A DNA stretch of 64,000 nucleotides, taken from positions 496,001-560,000 of the forward strand of contig CBDCYD010000016.1 of NCBI GenBank assembly GCA_965224045.1, written 5' to 3'. A model generated the notes under the pieces. It saw only the letters and a list, made by a program, of their open reading frames with translations. It was not told where the DNA came from and did not search any database. This stretch comes from Tectiglobus sp965224045 (GTDB lineage: Bacteria > Pseudomonadota > Alphaproteobacteria > Rhizobiales > Hyphomicrobiaceae). Position numbers and translations under genes: made by a program. Position 1 is the first letter of the stretch. Each line of letters opens with the position of its first letter. Shown here piece by piece: positions 34,782 to 44,293 of this stretch.

Positions 34782-35333
34782 ATGGGGCGACACAAGACGA
34801 TGGAAGAGTTGCGGGCGGGATTGCCAGATATCCTGGCGTCGCCTGCCGACGGTGGTGAGGTCAAGGCGGTCGTTATTCGTCCGGCGTCCGGCCAGCGCAC
34901 CGAGGTGCCGTCTTGTGAGGTCAGCCTCGCGGGCGGAATGCACGGTGACCACTGGGCCAAGGGTTGCTGGAAGACGACGGCGGATGGAAGGCCACACCCG
35001 GACGTCCAGATCTGCATGATGAATTCGCGCTGCATCGATCTCGTGGCCGGCGAGCGGAGCAATTGGGCGCAGGCCGGCGACAACCTGTTCGTCGATATGG
35101 ATTTCAGCCCTGAGAACCTGCCGCCGGGGCAACGGCTCGCGGTGGGCAGCGCGGTGCTCGAAATTACTGATACGCCGCACAAGGGTTGTCAGGCCTTCAT
35201 CGATCGCTATGGCCGCGATGCATGCGTGTTTGTCAACGTTGGCGACGGTGCCAAGTACAATTTGCGCGGTATTTATGCGCGTGTCGTCGATGCCGGTACA
35301 ATCAGCGTGGGCGACCGGATGCGCAAGCTCTGA
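34782..35333 (+). CDS. MOSC domain protein
   Basis: A 183-residue MOSC domain, the sulfur-carrying domain related to the C-terminus of molybdenum cofactor sulfurases. LAGGMHGDHW near the start, AGDNLFVDMDFSPENLPPG in the middle, and HKGCQAFIDRYG with the conserved Cys fit the family. GGGAG precedes the ATG; a GTG lies one codon upstream. It may handle sulfur or detoxify N-hydroxylated compounds. Confidence 0.9.
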   Translation: MGRHKTMEELRAGLPDILASPADGGEVKAVVIRPASGQRTEVPSCEVSLAGGMHGDHWAKGCWKTTADGRPHPDVQICMMNSRCIDLVAGERSNWAQAGDNLFVDMDFSPENLPPGQRLAVGSAVLEITDTPHKGCQAFIDRYGRDACVFVNVGDGAKYNLRGIYARVVDAGTISVGDRMRKL

Positions 35334-35359
35334 TGCTTTGCGACCGTCGGGCCGGCTGG

Positions 35360-35770
35360 CTATGGAATGGGTTTGCCGCCCTTGCCGCCAATCGGGCCTG
35401 GATATTGCGGTAGAGCGTCGGTGCGGGTGATCGACGGCAGGCGGAAGGCGGTGTAGGTGTGGGCGCCGAATGAGATGTCCTCGGGTTTGTCGAGGCTTCC
35501 CAGAGCAATGAACATGACGCCGTCGGCCTCGAACGTCAGGCTCGTGCCGCATGTCCTGCAGAATCGGCGCAGAACTCCTGGTGAGGAGTGATATTCTCCG
35601 ATGTTGCCGCCCGCCCAGCGGACGGATGCCGGAGAAAACTCGACCCATGCCATGTAGGGTGCGCCCGACAGCTTCCGACAAATGCCGCAATGACAGTAGC
35701 TCGCCCAAGTCGGAGGTGCCTCGGCGACATATCGGATTGCTGCGCACGCGCAGCCGCCGGTCCATGCCAT
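35360..35770 (-). CDS. GFA family (glutathione-dependent formaldehyde-activating) protein
   Basis: A 136-residue zinc protein of the GFA/CENP-V family. Cysteines appear in GGCACAAIRY, in YCHCGICRKLSG and in FCRTCGTSLTF, the structural and catalytic zinc sites. GAGGAGG lies upstream of the ATG at 35770; codons further upstream are not part of the fold. The related Gfa enzyme combines glutathione with formaldehyde, but most members are uncharacterised. Confidence 0.92.
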   Translation of the reverse strand: MAWTGGCACAAIRYVAEAPPTWASYCHCGICRKLSGAPYMAWVEFSPASVRWAGGNIGEYHSSPGVLRRFCRTCGTSLTFEADGVMFIALGSLDKPEDISFGAHTYTAFRLPSITRTDALPQYPGPIGGKGGKPIP

Positions 35771-35882
35771 GGCAAGCCTCCTCTTTGTTGATTGGCAGCG
35801 ATGCTTCTGACGTGAGTTTGGCAGCTGTGGTGCCGGCTGCTTTTGATCATGTACAATGGAACTTGAATGATCTCGTGCAGCT

Positions 35883-36308
35883 TTAGTCACTCTGCAGGAG
35901 TTTGCGCGCCCATGCGGGCTTGGCCTTTTTCGTTCTGCGTACACGCGTTTGGCCCCGTCGGCGAACCCGTGTAATGCGCACGCGCTTGCGCGTGGGCGAT
36001 TGCGTCTTTGTCGTGCTGGTATTGGCAGAAGCGCCCGGGTTGGCGGCGTTTGCTGGCGGCGAACTGCGTCCGCCCTGGGTTGCGACCTTCAGCGGTTGGG
36101 GGTTCGTCACGGTCGGCACTTGCCGGACATTCGGCGGACGGCCCAGGTTTTGACGCTCGATCGTCGGCGATTGGGCGGCAGGTGTGACGGCTGACGTTTT
36201 CAGGGTCGGTGACGCGTTTTGAGCATGAGAGGGCACAGCAGCGACGATGGTGGCCGTCAGTGCGAAAAAGGCGGTCATTCGTTTGAAGCTGTCGGTCCGC
36301 ATCTTCAA
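35883..36308 (-). CDS. Secreted Pro/Arg-rich protein
   Basis: A 141-residue protein with a signal peptide (residues 1-29, ending VPSHAQ), a Pro/Thr/Asn-rich disordered middle, and a C-terminal basic tail RKRVRITRVRRRGQTRVRR. It shares its layout with the Arg-rich proteins at 12277, 13956 and 57410. No domain is recognised. The first Met could be residue 1 or 3. Function unknown. Confidence 0.68.
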   Translation of the reverse strand: MKMRTDSFKRMTAFFALTATIVAAVPSHAQNASPTLKTSAVTPAAQSPTIERQNLGRPPNVRQVPTVTNPQPLKVATQGGRSSPPANAANPGASANTSTTKTQSPTRKRVRITRVRRRGQTRVRRTKKAKPAWARKLLQSD

Positions 36309-36466
36309 TTTGTTGCCTACCTGCTCAACGGTCTAAAGTCGTTTCAAGCCGATTTGGTTAACAATTCGTTAACTTATGGGAACGGCGCACTGGCTTGCAA
36401 CTCGTTTGCTCGACCCAACTCGGTGTGCTGTGACGGCACGAAGCGACCGCATTTTTTGAAATCGTG

Positions 36467-36583
36467 CTAGTGTTCCGGTTCTGACATTTGCTATCCCGTG
36501 CAGCGACGGCGAGAGCAAATTTCAGAACCATAAGGAACACGAGCAAGCCGATGTTTCTCGTGTAGCTCTTGCACTTTCATACT
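36467..36583 (+). repeat. Interspersed repeat family C, copy 1
   Basis: From ctag through gttccggttctgacatttgc, an inverted gagagcaaat-type centre, then gaacacgagcaagcc and tgtagctcttgcac. Its partner lies at 60311-60418. The segments around atttgctatccc form an inverted repeat. Confidence 0.8.
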
Positions 36584-36641
36584 TGATTGCGTTCACCGGC
36601 CGACGGCCGAGCAGCACCACACGAACTCCGGGAGGACAAAA

Positions 36642-37028
36642 ATGCAGTTGGGCAAACTGGACCACGTCAATGTGCGCACCGACAATCTCGAGGCGATGGT
36701 CAAGTGGTACACGGAAATCCTCGGCATGCGTGCTGGCGATCGGCCGAATTTTCCGTTTCCCGGCGCCTGGATGTATGCGGGCGACCAGGCGGCCGTGCAT
36801 CTCATCGGTGTCGGGACGGACCCGGGCGCCGGCTCGGAAGGTGACTTGAAGCTGGAGCACTTCGCGTTTTCGGCGACAGGCATGAAGGATTTTGAAGCTC
36901 GTCTGGTTGCAGCGGGCGAGAAATTCGAACGGCGCGATGTGCCGGGCGGCATCATCACCCAGTACAATATCTGGGATCCGGACGGAAACCATATCCACGT
37001 CGATTTTGCGACCAGCGAAGCAAACTAG
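36642..37028 (+). CDS. VOC family protein (glyoxalase-like)
   Basis: A 128-residue vicinal-oxygen-chelate protein. The N-terminal KLDHVNVRTDNLEAMVKWYTEILGM and the metal ligands (His in LDHV, His in VHLIG, His in LEHFAF and an acidic residue near IHVDFA) match the fold. It could be a lyase, dioxygenase or resistance protein. GGAGG precedes the ATG. The TAG stop lies in the CTAG that begins a family D repeat. Confidence 0.9.
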   Translation: MQLGKLDHVNVRTDNLEAMVKWYTEILGMRAGDRPNFPFPGAWMYAGDQAAVHLIGVGTDPGAGSEGDLKLEHFAFSATGMKDFEARLVAAGEKFERRDVPGGIITQYNIWDPDGNHIHVDFATSEAN

Positions 37029-37088
37029 ATCATCGTGCCTTAGTTTGGAACCGCTGCCGCGGCTCCAGCTTAAGGCACAAAGATGATC
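37025..37088 (+). repeat. Palindromic repeat family D, copy 1
   Basis: Starts ctagatcatcgtgcctta, has a central gccgcggc palindrome, and ends taaggcacaaagatgatc. The outer parts form a hairpin. It is joined directly to a family B copy. Confidence 0.88.
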
Positions 37089-37094
37089 GCCTTC

Positions 37095-37155
37095 AAAGAA
37101 TCGAGCAACGTTCTGCTTTCATTCGGATCGGACCGATTCCGCAACAAAGCAGGTG
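37095..37155 (+). repeat. Palindromic repeat family B, copy 3 (degenerate)
   Basis: Begins aagaatcgagcaacgttctgc, then attcggatcggaccgattcc. The second arm is mutated (gcaacaaagcagg), so pairing is weaker than in the copy at 29864. Confidence 0.78.
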
Positions 37156-37304
37156 GCTCCAGGGAGCGCGGAATTGCCGGATTTACAGGTTCCAGCCCAG
37201 GCGTCGCCGGGTTCATTTGGGTTCTTTGCGCGAGCGAGCCGGGGCTGGGACCGCACGCCAGTCTCGGTTTGGTGCGTGTTTTCGGTTGTGAAAGGCGGCA
37301 GCAA

Positions 37305-38948
37305 ATGAACTATGTCGACAAACCGGCGGCGGGTGCCAAGTCACAGGCCAAGAGCGGCGCCAGGACGGCGCGGGCCCCTGGCGGTCGGCCGCCGCGCTCG
37401 CGCTCACGGCTGATTGTGCGCCGTGCCAAACGGTCCGACATCGACGCACTCGCCGAGCTCTCAAAACGCGTTTATGCGCCGGTTGCCGGTTATTCGCGCC
37501 GCATGATCCGTGCGCAGTTGAATAACTTTCCGGAGGGCCAGTTCGTCGCCGAATACGATGGAAAGATCGTCGGACACTGCGCGACTTTCATTACAACGGA
37601 AAAGATTGCGCTTGCTCCCCATTCATGGGCCGAGATTACCGGCCAGGGCCTGGCCGCTCGCCACAACGAGGCCGGGGATATTCTCTATGGTATGGAGGTC
37701 AGCGTCGACCCCGGGTATCGCCGCTTGCGGATCGGGCAGCGGCTTTATGATGCGCGCAAGCAGCTTTGTCAGTCGCTTGACCTCAAAGGCATTGTATTCG
37801 GCGGGCGCATGCCTGGCCTCGCGCGGCGCATGAAGAGCCTCGGCTCGGCTCATGCCTACCTCGAAGCGGTTCAGGAAAAGCGTATCCGCGATACGGTGAT
37901 CGGTTTTCATCTGGCCAACGAATTCGAAGTGATCGGTCTGTTGCGCGACTATGACCCTTCAGACAAACAGTCGATGGGGTATGCCACGCACATGTACTGG
38001 CGCAATCCGCTCTATGTCGAGGATCAGTCACGCAAGCGGGATACCTCTGCACTCGGCACCAAGGAAACGGTGCGCGTTGCCACGGTGCAATGGCAAATGC
38101 GCGGGCTTGCAACCAAGGCGGAATTCGAGCGCCAGATCGAGTATTTCGTCGATGTCGCATCCGATTACCGGGCTGACTTCGTGGTTTTCCCGGAGTGGTT
38201 CACGTTGCAACTGCTGTCGATCGAGGAAAAGCCGCTGGCGCCCGACAAGGGCATTCAGCGCATCACCGAGTATACGCAATGGTTCCTGAAGACGATGGAG
38301 CGGCTCGCGGTCTCCTACAACGTCAACATCATCGGCGGCTCGCATCCGACGGCCACCAGCGACGGTGACATCCGGAACGTCTGCTACGTATTTCTGCGTG
38401 ACGGCTCCGTGCATGCGCAGGACAAGATCCACCCGACACCGGACGAGCGCTACTGGTGGAACATCAAGGGAGGAAATCGCGTCGATACCATCGACACCGA
38501 CTGCGGCCCGATCGGTGTGCTTGTTTGCTATGATGCCGAGTTTCCGGAACTCGCGCGCAGCCTTGCAGATCAGGGGGCGTTGCTGTTGTTCGTGCCGTTC
38601 GCAACCGACGAGCGGCGAGGCTATTTGCGGGTGCGGTATTGCTGCCATGCGCGGGCAATCGAAAACCAATTCTATGTCGTTTTGTCAGGCGTCGTCGGAA
38701 ACCTGCCCAATGTCGAGAACATGGACATCCACTATGCGGAAAGCTGTATTCTGACACCGTGTGACTTCGCCTTTGCGCGCGATGGTGTTGCCGCCGACAC
38801 CGCAGCCAATACTGAGACGATTGCTTTTGCGGACTTGCGCCTGTCGGACCTGCGCGTTGCCCGCCAGTCAGGCACGACGCGCAACTTCATGGACAGGCGC
38901 TTTGATCTTTACCGGATCGTGTGGTCCGATCGCCGTCGCAGAGGGTGA
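37305..38948 (+). CDS. Bifunctional GNAT acetyltransferase / nitrilase-family hydrolase
   Basis: A 547-residue fusion. After a disordered basic N-terminus, a GNAT domain covers about residues 38-210 (VSVDPGYRRLRIGQRLYDARK). The carbon-nitrogen hydrolase domain covers about 250-530, with catalytic Glu in VFPEWFTL, Lys in AQDKIHPT and Cys in GVLVCYDAEFPE. This two-domain architecture occurs in many bacteria, but its substrate is unknown. The ATG 37305 is chosen because the open frame upstream runs back through palindromic repeats. Confidence 0.93.
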   Translation: MNYVDKPAAGAKSQAKSGARTARAPGGRPPRSRSRLIVRRAKRSDIDALAELSKRVYAPVAGYSRRMIRAQLNNFPEGQFVAEYDGKIVGHCATFITTEKIALAPHSWAEITGQGLAARHNEAGDILYGMEVSVDPGYRRLRIGQRLYDARKQLCQSLDLKGIVFGGRMPGLARRMKSLGSAHAYLEAVQEKRIRDTVIGFHLANEFEVIGLLRDYDPSDKQSMGYATHMYWRNPLYVEDQSRKRDTSALGTKETVRVATVQWQMRGLATKAEFERQIEYFVDVASDYRADFVVFPEWFTLQLLSIEEKPLAPDKGIQRITEYTQWFLKTMERLAVSYNVNIIGGSHPTATSDGDIRNVCYVFLRDGSVHAQDKIHPTPDERYWWNIKGGNRVDTIDTDCGPIGVLVCYDAEFPELARSLADQGALLLFVPFATDERRGYLRVRYCCHARAIENQFYVVLSGVVGNLPNVENMDIHYAESCILTPCDFAFARDGVAADTAANTETIAFADLRLSDLRVARQSGTTRNFMDRRFDLYRIVWSDRRRRG

Positions 38949-39002
38949 GACGCAAGCAGAATGTCGACAAGCGGGGCAGCGACACGACAGTGGCTGGTCC
39001 GG

Positions 39003-39911
39003 TCATTTGCCCAAGCTGATAAGGTATTCTGCGATGGCATCCAGGTCTTCGGGCTTGAGTTTGCTTGTCGAATGCTCAACGACTTCCGCCATGACGTCAC
39101 CCATGAAATCACCGGACGGCATCATGCCGACCTGGAGTGCCATGATGAGCTCGTCCTTCTTCCAGGGATTGCCGCTCGCGGTTCGCAGCTTTCTGATGCC
39201 CGGTACGTTTGAGCCGTTCGGTCCGCGTGAATTACCGGCATGTTTGTCGCCGTACTGCCCGCCAAGAATGTCACGCTGCGTGTGACATTCACCGCAGTGG
39301 CCCAGAACGTTGACCAGATAGGCGCCGCGATTCCAGACGGCGGATTTGTCCGAGAGGGGCAAGATTTCAGCCCGCCTAAAATAGAGCAGCTTCCAACCGC
39401 CGACAAACCGGCGGTCGGAAATCGGCCAGATCATCCGGTGTGGCCGAGACGGCTTCGCTACGGGTTCGACGGTGTCGAGAAAACTTTTGAGATCGGCGAT
39501 GTCCTGGGATTTCATTCCAGAATAGGAGGTGTAGGGGAAGGACGGAAAATAATGCCTTCCCTTGGGCGAGATCCCGTCGATCAATGCCGCTGCAAACTCC
39601 TGCAGCGACCAACCGCCGATCCCGTGCGTCTTGTGCGGTGTGATATTGGGTGCAAAGAAAGTCCCGAATGGTGTTTCGAGCGCCGGGCCGCCGGCAAGGA
39701 ACTTTCCCTTCTGCTTGACGTCGGTGTGGCAGGCGATGCAGCCGGCGGCTGTTAGAATGTATTTGCCGCGCTTGGCATCTCCTGTCATGCCGGCAAAGTT
39801 TCGCGGCTCGCCTGGCTGTCCGAGTTGCGGCAGGATGACAAAATAGCCGATCGCAAGTCCGGCCGCGCCGAATAAGGCAACACCGACAAGGACACGAAGC
39901 AGTGAGCGCAT
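39003..39911 (-). CDS. Membrane-anchored diheme cytochrome c
   Basis: A 302-residue protein with an N-terminal membrane segment (about residues 7-28) and two cytochrome c domains. Haem sites are CIACH at about residue 58 and CGECH at about 206. It resembles the cytochrome subunits of periplasmic dehydrogenases (gluconate/alcohol dehydrogenase type, with the FFAPNITPH stretch). It lies in a cluster with cytochrome c', another cytochrome and a multicopper oxidase, so it is likely a link in periplasmic electron transfer. Confidence 0.92.
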   Translation of the reverse strand: MRSLLRVLVGVALFGAAGLAIGYFVILPQLGQPGEPRNFAGMTGDAKRGKYILTAAGCIACHTDVKQKGKFLAGGPALETPFGTFFAPNITPHKTHGIGGWSLQEFAAALIDGISPKGRHYFPSFPYTSYSGMKSQDIADLKSFLDTVEPVAKPSRPHRMIWPISDRRFVGGWKLLYFRRAEILPLSDKSAVWNRGAYLVNVLGHCGECHTQRDILGGQYGDKHAGNSRGPNGSNVPGIRKLRTASGNPWKKDELIMALQVGMMPSGDFMGDVMAEVVEHSTSKLKPEDLDAIAEYLISLGK

Positions 39912-39940
39912 AGGTTGTCTCCCCCGGTGTTGCGTGCCCC

Positions 39941-40417
39941 CTATTTCTCTTTCTTCTGACGGAAATCCTGATGGCAGCCGGAGCAGGTCTTGCCCATCTT
40001 GGCGAAAATCGCGAGAGAGGCTGCCTTGCCGTTTTCAGCGACGGACTCAAGTTCTGCAGCGAGGTCTTCCAGGGACTTGGCGTGGCCGATAAACGACTCC
40101 CAGTCCGTCCAGATCTTGGGCAGTGCTTCGGTTGGCCCGTGGGTGCTGCCCTTCGGGAAAAGCTTGGCAATGTCGCTCGCGTGGCCCTTGATCGTCACGG
40201 CGATACTCTTTGCCTGGGCAGCATCGTAGGGTGCTTTTCCAGTGACCATCAAAGACAACGGCTTCATGTTGTCTCCCATACTTTTCATTGCGTTCATGCG
40301 TTCCATCACAATGCCTTTGGCGCCTTTGTGGGCCAAGGCTGCAGTGGTCGCCGCGACGGCGAGCGTGATCGCCGACAGGATGATGGCGGTTCCTTTCATG
40401 CGCACTGCTGATTGCAT
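39941..40417 (-). CDS. Cytochrome c' family protein
   Basis: A 158-residue periplasmic protein with a signal peptide (about residues 1-30) and four-helix-bundle features. A single haem motif CSGCH lies near the C-terminus (about residue 147), which is the cytochrome c' pattern. Members bind NO or transfer electrons. GAGGG lies upstream of the ATG at 40417. It sits between two other cytochrome genes in the same direction. Confidence 0.92.
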   Translation of the reverse strand: MQSAVRMKGTAIILSAITLAVAATTAALAHKGAKGIVMERMNAMKSMGDNMKPLSLMVTGKAPYDAAQAKSIAVTIKGHASDIAKLFPKGSTHGPTEALPKIWTDWESFIGHAKSLEDLAAELESVAENGKAASLAIFAKMGKTCSGCHQDFRQKKEK

Positions 40418-40441
40418 GGCATATCCCTCTGTCGAGGCCTT

Positions 40442-40861
40442 TCAATTGATTCCGTTGGCACGTTGCAGTTCACGCACGTAAACGATGACTTTGCTCACCT
40501 CGTGCCGCGTGATGCCTGCCACGGGCGGCATGTTGCCGAAGCGCCAATGATGCGCTCGAACACCATACTTGGCCGCTCTTTGAAATGCGCCGTCGGCATG
40601 GTGGTTCGGTTCGTAGATCTTGTGAACAAGCGGCGGTGCAATACCCGCCTGGCCCGCGGCATTGCGACCGTGGCAGTTGGCGCAGTTGGCGTTAAAGAGC
40701 GTCTCGCCCTGCTTGGCATCTGTTGACAGCGCCGGAACCTTGACCTGAACCATCGGTTGTCCCGTTTCGCCAGTGTCGGAGAGCGACCGCATCAGGACGG
40801 CGAGCGCGACGATCACGACGATGGCAATGACTGCTATCGTCGATTTGCGGAGTGTGGGCAT
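40442..40861 (-). CDS. Membrane-anchored cytochrome c
   Basis: A 139-residue protein with a membrane anchor (about residues 7-27) and one class I-type haem domain: CANCH near residue 60 and a Met ligand probably in FGNMPPVAG. The start MPTLRKS at 40861 lies two bases after the stop of the multicopper oxidase gene, which suggests translational coupling and joint function. Confidence 0.9.
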   Translation of the reverse strand: MPTLRKSTIAVIAIVVIVALAVLMRSLSDTGETGQPMVQVKVPALSTDAKQGETLFNANCANCHGRNAAGQAGIAPPLVHKIYEPNHHADGAFQRAAKYGVRAHHWRFGNMPPVAGITRHEVSKVIVYVRELQRANGIN

Positions 40862-40863
40862 GT

Positions 40864-42405
40864 CTATGCTCCAACCTCGAACCATGTGGTCATGCCACCT
40901 TCCTGATGCTCAAGCATATGGCAGTGGAGCATCCATTTTCCGGGGTTGTCGGCGACAAAGGCCATGGTGAACTCCTCGCGCGGATTGAGCAGGATCGTGT
41001 CCCGCCAGAACGGCTCGCGCGGCCCATCTGGTTTGCGATCAATCTGTTTGAAATGATGGCCATGCAAGTGCATGGCGTGGGGCCAAGCCGTACGGTTGGT
41101 CATGCGCAGTTTCACGGTTCTACCCCTGGCAACCTTGAACAGAGGGTCTTTGGTCATGCCCGCGGCGCTGTTGAACGACCAGATCAACCCATGCTTGTCG
41201 ATAAGCTCGCGCGTTCCGAGCCACTCCTCGCCAACCCATGCGCCGGTCATCCTGCCCATGGCGCCGCCGTCCATCATCAAGGTAACTGTTTCGGCGTTGT
41301 CGAGGTCAAGTCTCGTATTCAGCGGGTTGGCTGGCAGTTCGACGGGGCTGTTCAATGGCGCCGATCGTTTGCGTTCGCTTGCGTGATATACAAGGTGTCC
41401 GACCACGTGCTGCTCATCGTATGTCAGCAACCGGATCGTGCTCGTGCTTCCCGGTTTGCCCGTCATATCGACGATTACGTCGGAGCGCTGACCCGATGAG
41501 AGGACGGCGAACCCGTTTTCCGCCTCGAACGCCTTCACCGGCTGACCGTCTATCGCGACGATACGCATCGCGTGGTCGTCAATTCTGAGCCCGAAGGTGT
41601 TCGCGTTCGAAACGTTGCACAATCTTAACCGCAAGCGCTCGCCGGATCTGACGCTCACCGTGTGCGAGTTTGAACCGTTGAGCGTGAAAGTGTTGCCAAA
41701 ACGCCCGCCATGGGCACGTTCACCGAGGGAACCGAAGCTTGTTGCATGGATCTCGCCGCTGGATGCCAGGCGCCAGTCATCGAGGACGAAGACCAGGTCC
41801 TGATCGACCATCGGTGGTTGGTTTTCTTCGACGATGAGGATGCCGTTCAGGCCGCGCGCGACCTGCTCGGACGACATGATGTGTGGGTGATACCAGAAGG
41901 TTCCTGCGTCAGGGCATGCGAAACGATAGTCGAACTGCTGACCAGGAGCGACGGCGTCCTGGGTGACACCCGGCACGCCGTCCATGGGATTGGCGATGCG
42001 GATACCGTGCCAATGCAGCGACGTTGGTTGGGTGAGTTGGTTGATGAGGCGGACGTGCAGCTCGTCGCCCTGGCGCACCCGCAGGAGCGGACCAGGCGAA
42101 GTTCCGTTGTATCCCCAAATCGGCGTCGGCGACTTCTTCTTGCCGCGCAATGGCGATTGGCCAGTTTGCGCAACCAGGACAATGCTGCGATCAGCGTGGG
42201 CTCGTGATGAGCCGTAACCGGCCGAGGCCATGGCAACCGGCAAGGCGGCCATTCCTCGAAGGACTGTGCGGCGCGAAAGGCCCGGCTTGTGCTTGAAGGT
42301 ACCCAATGCGCCTGCTCCCGGGTTGCTTCGGATTGTTTTTGGTGGAGCGATCGCGGTTGCGATTGCCGATGCCCGTAGACTTGCCGGAGCCTGACCAAGT
42401 TTCAT
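40864..42405 (-). CDS. Multicopper oxidase, Tat-exported
   Basis: A 513-residue periplasmic copper oxidase. A Tat signal SRRTVLRGMAAL lies at about residues 44-55 after a long N-terminal extension. Copper motifs are LHWHGIRI, WYHPHIM, HAMHLHGHHF and the C-terminal HCHMLEHQEGGM, giving the type 1 and trinuclear sites. Substrates could be metals or organics. The cytochrome gene follows at two bases, and a divergent cytochrome gene lies upstream. A paralogue is at 46875. Other start codons are possible in the extended N-terminus. Confidence 0.94.
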   Translation of the reverse strand: MKLGQAPASLRASAIATAIAPPKTIRSNPGAGALGTFKHKPGLSRRTVLRGMAALPVAMASAGYGSSRAHADRSIVLVAQTGQSPLRGKKKSPTPIWGYNGTSPGPLLRVRQGDELHVRLINQLTQPTSLHWHGIRIANPMDGVPGVTQDAVAPGQQFDYRFACPDAGTFWYHPHIMSSEQVARGLNGILIVEENQPPMVDQDLVFVLDDWRLASSGEIHATSFGSLGERAHGGRFGNTFTLNGSNSHTVSVRSGERLRLRLCNVSNANTFGLRIDDHAMRIVAIDGQPVKAFEAENGFAVLSSGQRSDVIVDMTGKPGSTSTIRLLTYDEQHVVGHLVYHASERKRSAPLNSPVELPANPLNTRLDLDNAETVTLMMDGGAMGRMTGAWVGEEWLGTRELIDKHGLIWSFNSAAGMTKDPLFKVARGRTVKLRMTNRTAWPHAMHLHGHHFKQIDRKPDGPREPFWRDTILLNPREEFTMAFVADNPGKWMLHCHMLEHQEGGMTTWFEVGA

Positions 42406-42625
42406 TGTGACGTGCTCGCATTGGACTGTGCGTTCCATGCAACCGCTAATCCTTCCAGGAAGAGGAAGGTCAAGGGGCAGGTGCGAAGAATTTCAGAGCC
42501 GAGAGCAGGCTCACGCAGATTTGGGCCGGTGTGCACAGGCCTCGATATGTTCGGCTGCCGGGCGGACGCCGATCGCCGTCTGTGGGTTTGATGTTGACCT
42601 TCCATTCGCTGGAAGCCGCACGAAT

Positions 42626-43147
42626 ATGTTTCGGTGTTGGTTGATGTTGGGCTGCAAGGTGGCGCTCTCCAAAACTTCGATGGCCGCTGCGGGCCTGGTC
42701 GCGGTTGCGATCGTCGTCGTTCGATTTGTGCTGGCCGGAAATGGCGAAGATTTCCCAGTGCTCAAACCGGATGATGCCGACGTCGTCGCTCGCGGGGAAA
42801 CGATCTACGCTGCAGAGTGCTCATCCTGCCATGGCAGGCGCCTGGAAGGTGAGCCCAACTGGCGCGTGCGAGACGAGGATGGCTACTTGCCTGCACCACC
42901 TCATGATGCAACGGGGCACACGTGGCATCATAGTGACGCTCAGCTCTTCAACCTGACCAAGCGCGGTCTGTCCGCTGTGGCCGGCGACAAATACAAGACG
43001 CGGATGCCGGCCTATGATGGTGTTTTGTCCGACACCGACATCATCGCCGTGTTGTCTTTCATCAAGTCGCGGTGGCCGCCCAATATTCGTGACCGCCATG
43101 ACCGCCTGAATGCTGCAGCAAAGCGCAATATGCGATCTGATCGGTAA
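42626..43147 (+). CDS. Membrane-anchored cytochrome c
   Basis: A 173-residue protein with a membrane anchor (about residues 18-36, MAAAGLVAVAIVVVRFVL) and one cytochrome c domain: CSSCH near residue 64, and Met probably in TRMPAYDGVLSD. It is divergent from the multicopper oxidase operon and probably belongs to the same redox system. The ATG at 42626 or 42680 could be used; the upstream frame is not convincing. Confidence 0.87.
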   Translation: MFRCWLMLGCKVALSKTSMAAAGLVAVAIVVVRFVLAGNGEDFPVLKPDDADVVARGETIYAAECSSCHGRRLEGEPNWRVRDEDGYLPAPPHDATGHTWHHSDAQLFNLTKRGLSAVAGDKYKTRMPAYDGVLSDTDIIAVLSFIKSRWPPNIRDRHDRLNAAAKRNMRSDR

Positions 43148-43423
43148 AATATCGTCACAAGGATGCAAGGATGAATGCGTTGCCAGGACTAACGGCGTTT
43201 CAATTGCCGCCTGGTTCGCTGTCGTTCCAGTGCAAAATTGGCGGCCTACCGGAAACTCGAGGAGAATTCGGTTTCCGAAAATGGCAAGGCAACGGTGCGG
43301 GGGGCTCTCGGGGATTGAAGTTTGGTCGCAGGCAAGTGCAGTGGCGCGCATGCACACGAGCTTCGCACCACCGAACGGGCGCATCCACGTAGCGTTACCC
43401 CGCACTCCGGCAAGGCCGAAGCG

Positions 43424-43834
43424 CTAGTTCACACGGGCAACTGCGATCGGAGAGTTGAACTTCTTGCACCACAGCCAGACCTGGCTGAATTTCGCGACGT
43501 TGAGCCTTGCGGGGACCACGTACTCCTGCGCCCCGCGAAACCTGCGAAGCCTGGCGAATATCGTACCGCGGACGTAACGTCCGTTGCCGAACGCAACGCG
43601 GGGATCCGGGGCGCCGTCGAGCCGGAAGTTGCTGGCAAACACGACCTTGGTCACGTTGCCACTCTTTACGATCCGAACCTGTCCGGATGATTTGTGACCG
43701 CCTGCTCCGCGAAGGCTGCCGGATTTCAGCGTTTCCTGGGCCAGGACATCATTTCCAATTCCGCCGACCACCATCACTGCGATGGCCACAACGGTGGTAA
43801 ATCCAGATCGATTTAACGGCATATTGCGCCTCAC
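43424..43834 (-). CDS. Secreted DM13-like protein
   Basis: A 136-residue protein with a signal peptide (about residues 1-32) and a DM13-like domain: KVVFASNFRLDGAPDPRVAFG, then YVVPARLNVAKFSQVWLWCKKFNSPIAVARV. DM13 domains carry one conserved Cys and are proposed to take part in redox or haem-linked electron transfer. Its position beside cytochromes and copper oxidases fits this idea. The 276 bases upstream of its stop hold no gene I can support. Confidence 0.8.
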   Translation of the reverse strand: MRRNMPLNRSGFTTVVAIAVMVVGGIGNDVLAQETLKSGSLRGAGGHKSSGQVRIVKSGNVTKVVFASNFRLDGAPDPRVAFGNGRYVRGTIFARLRRFRGAQEYVVPARLNVAKFSQVWLWCKKFNSPIAVARVN

Positions 43835-44293
43835 TTTGTCAGCAAATATCTACATACGACTTGATGGCAATTTCGTAGGATGTCCAAAGAGCAGCTGCCA
43901 ATCACATCCATTCACAAGTAAAAAATATGTGGCCTCTGGCATTGCGAACCACGTTTTCTTACCGGCAACGGATCAATGCCACGATTGGGACCCGGGAGGA
44001 GGGGGCGGTTGGAAATTCAATTGTGCGGCGCGGGCAGCTGATTGCAACCCCAATCCCACGACGCATTGCGTCCTCGGCTGACGGTATGCTTCGAGGAGCT
44101 GATCGAACGGCACGCCGGCGGCGCGGTGGAGGTGCCGAGATCTGGACTGGCGAAACACTCTTTCTTGCAGCCTGCCATCGTCTATGATTGCGGCGATGCG
44201 TATCGGTTGCGAATGGCACAACGTTGTCGAACCGCAGCCTCGCGACTGCTACAGATCACCAGTCGCCGGAATGAATGGACCGTTGCCTGCACC
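43835..44293. other. Divergent intergenic region
   Basis: About 460 bases between the DM13 gene and pncB. Open frames here run into pncB without family features. An AT-rich stretch at 43840-43935 may hold promoters. No NAD-responsive element is recognised. Confidence 0.4.
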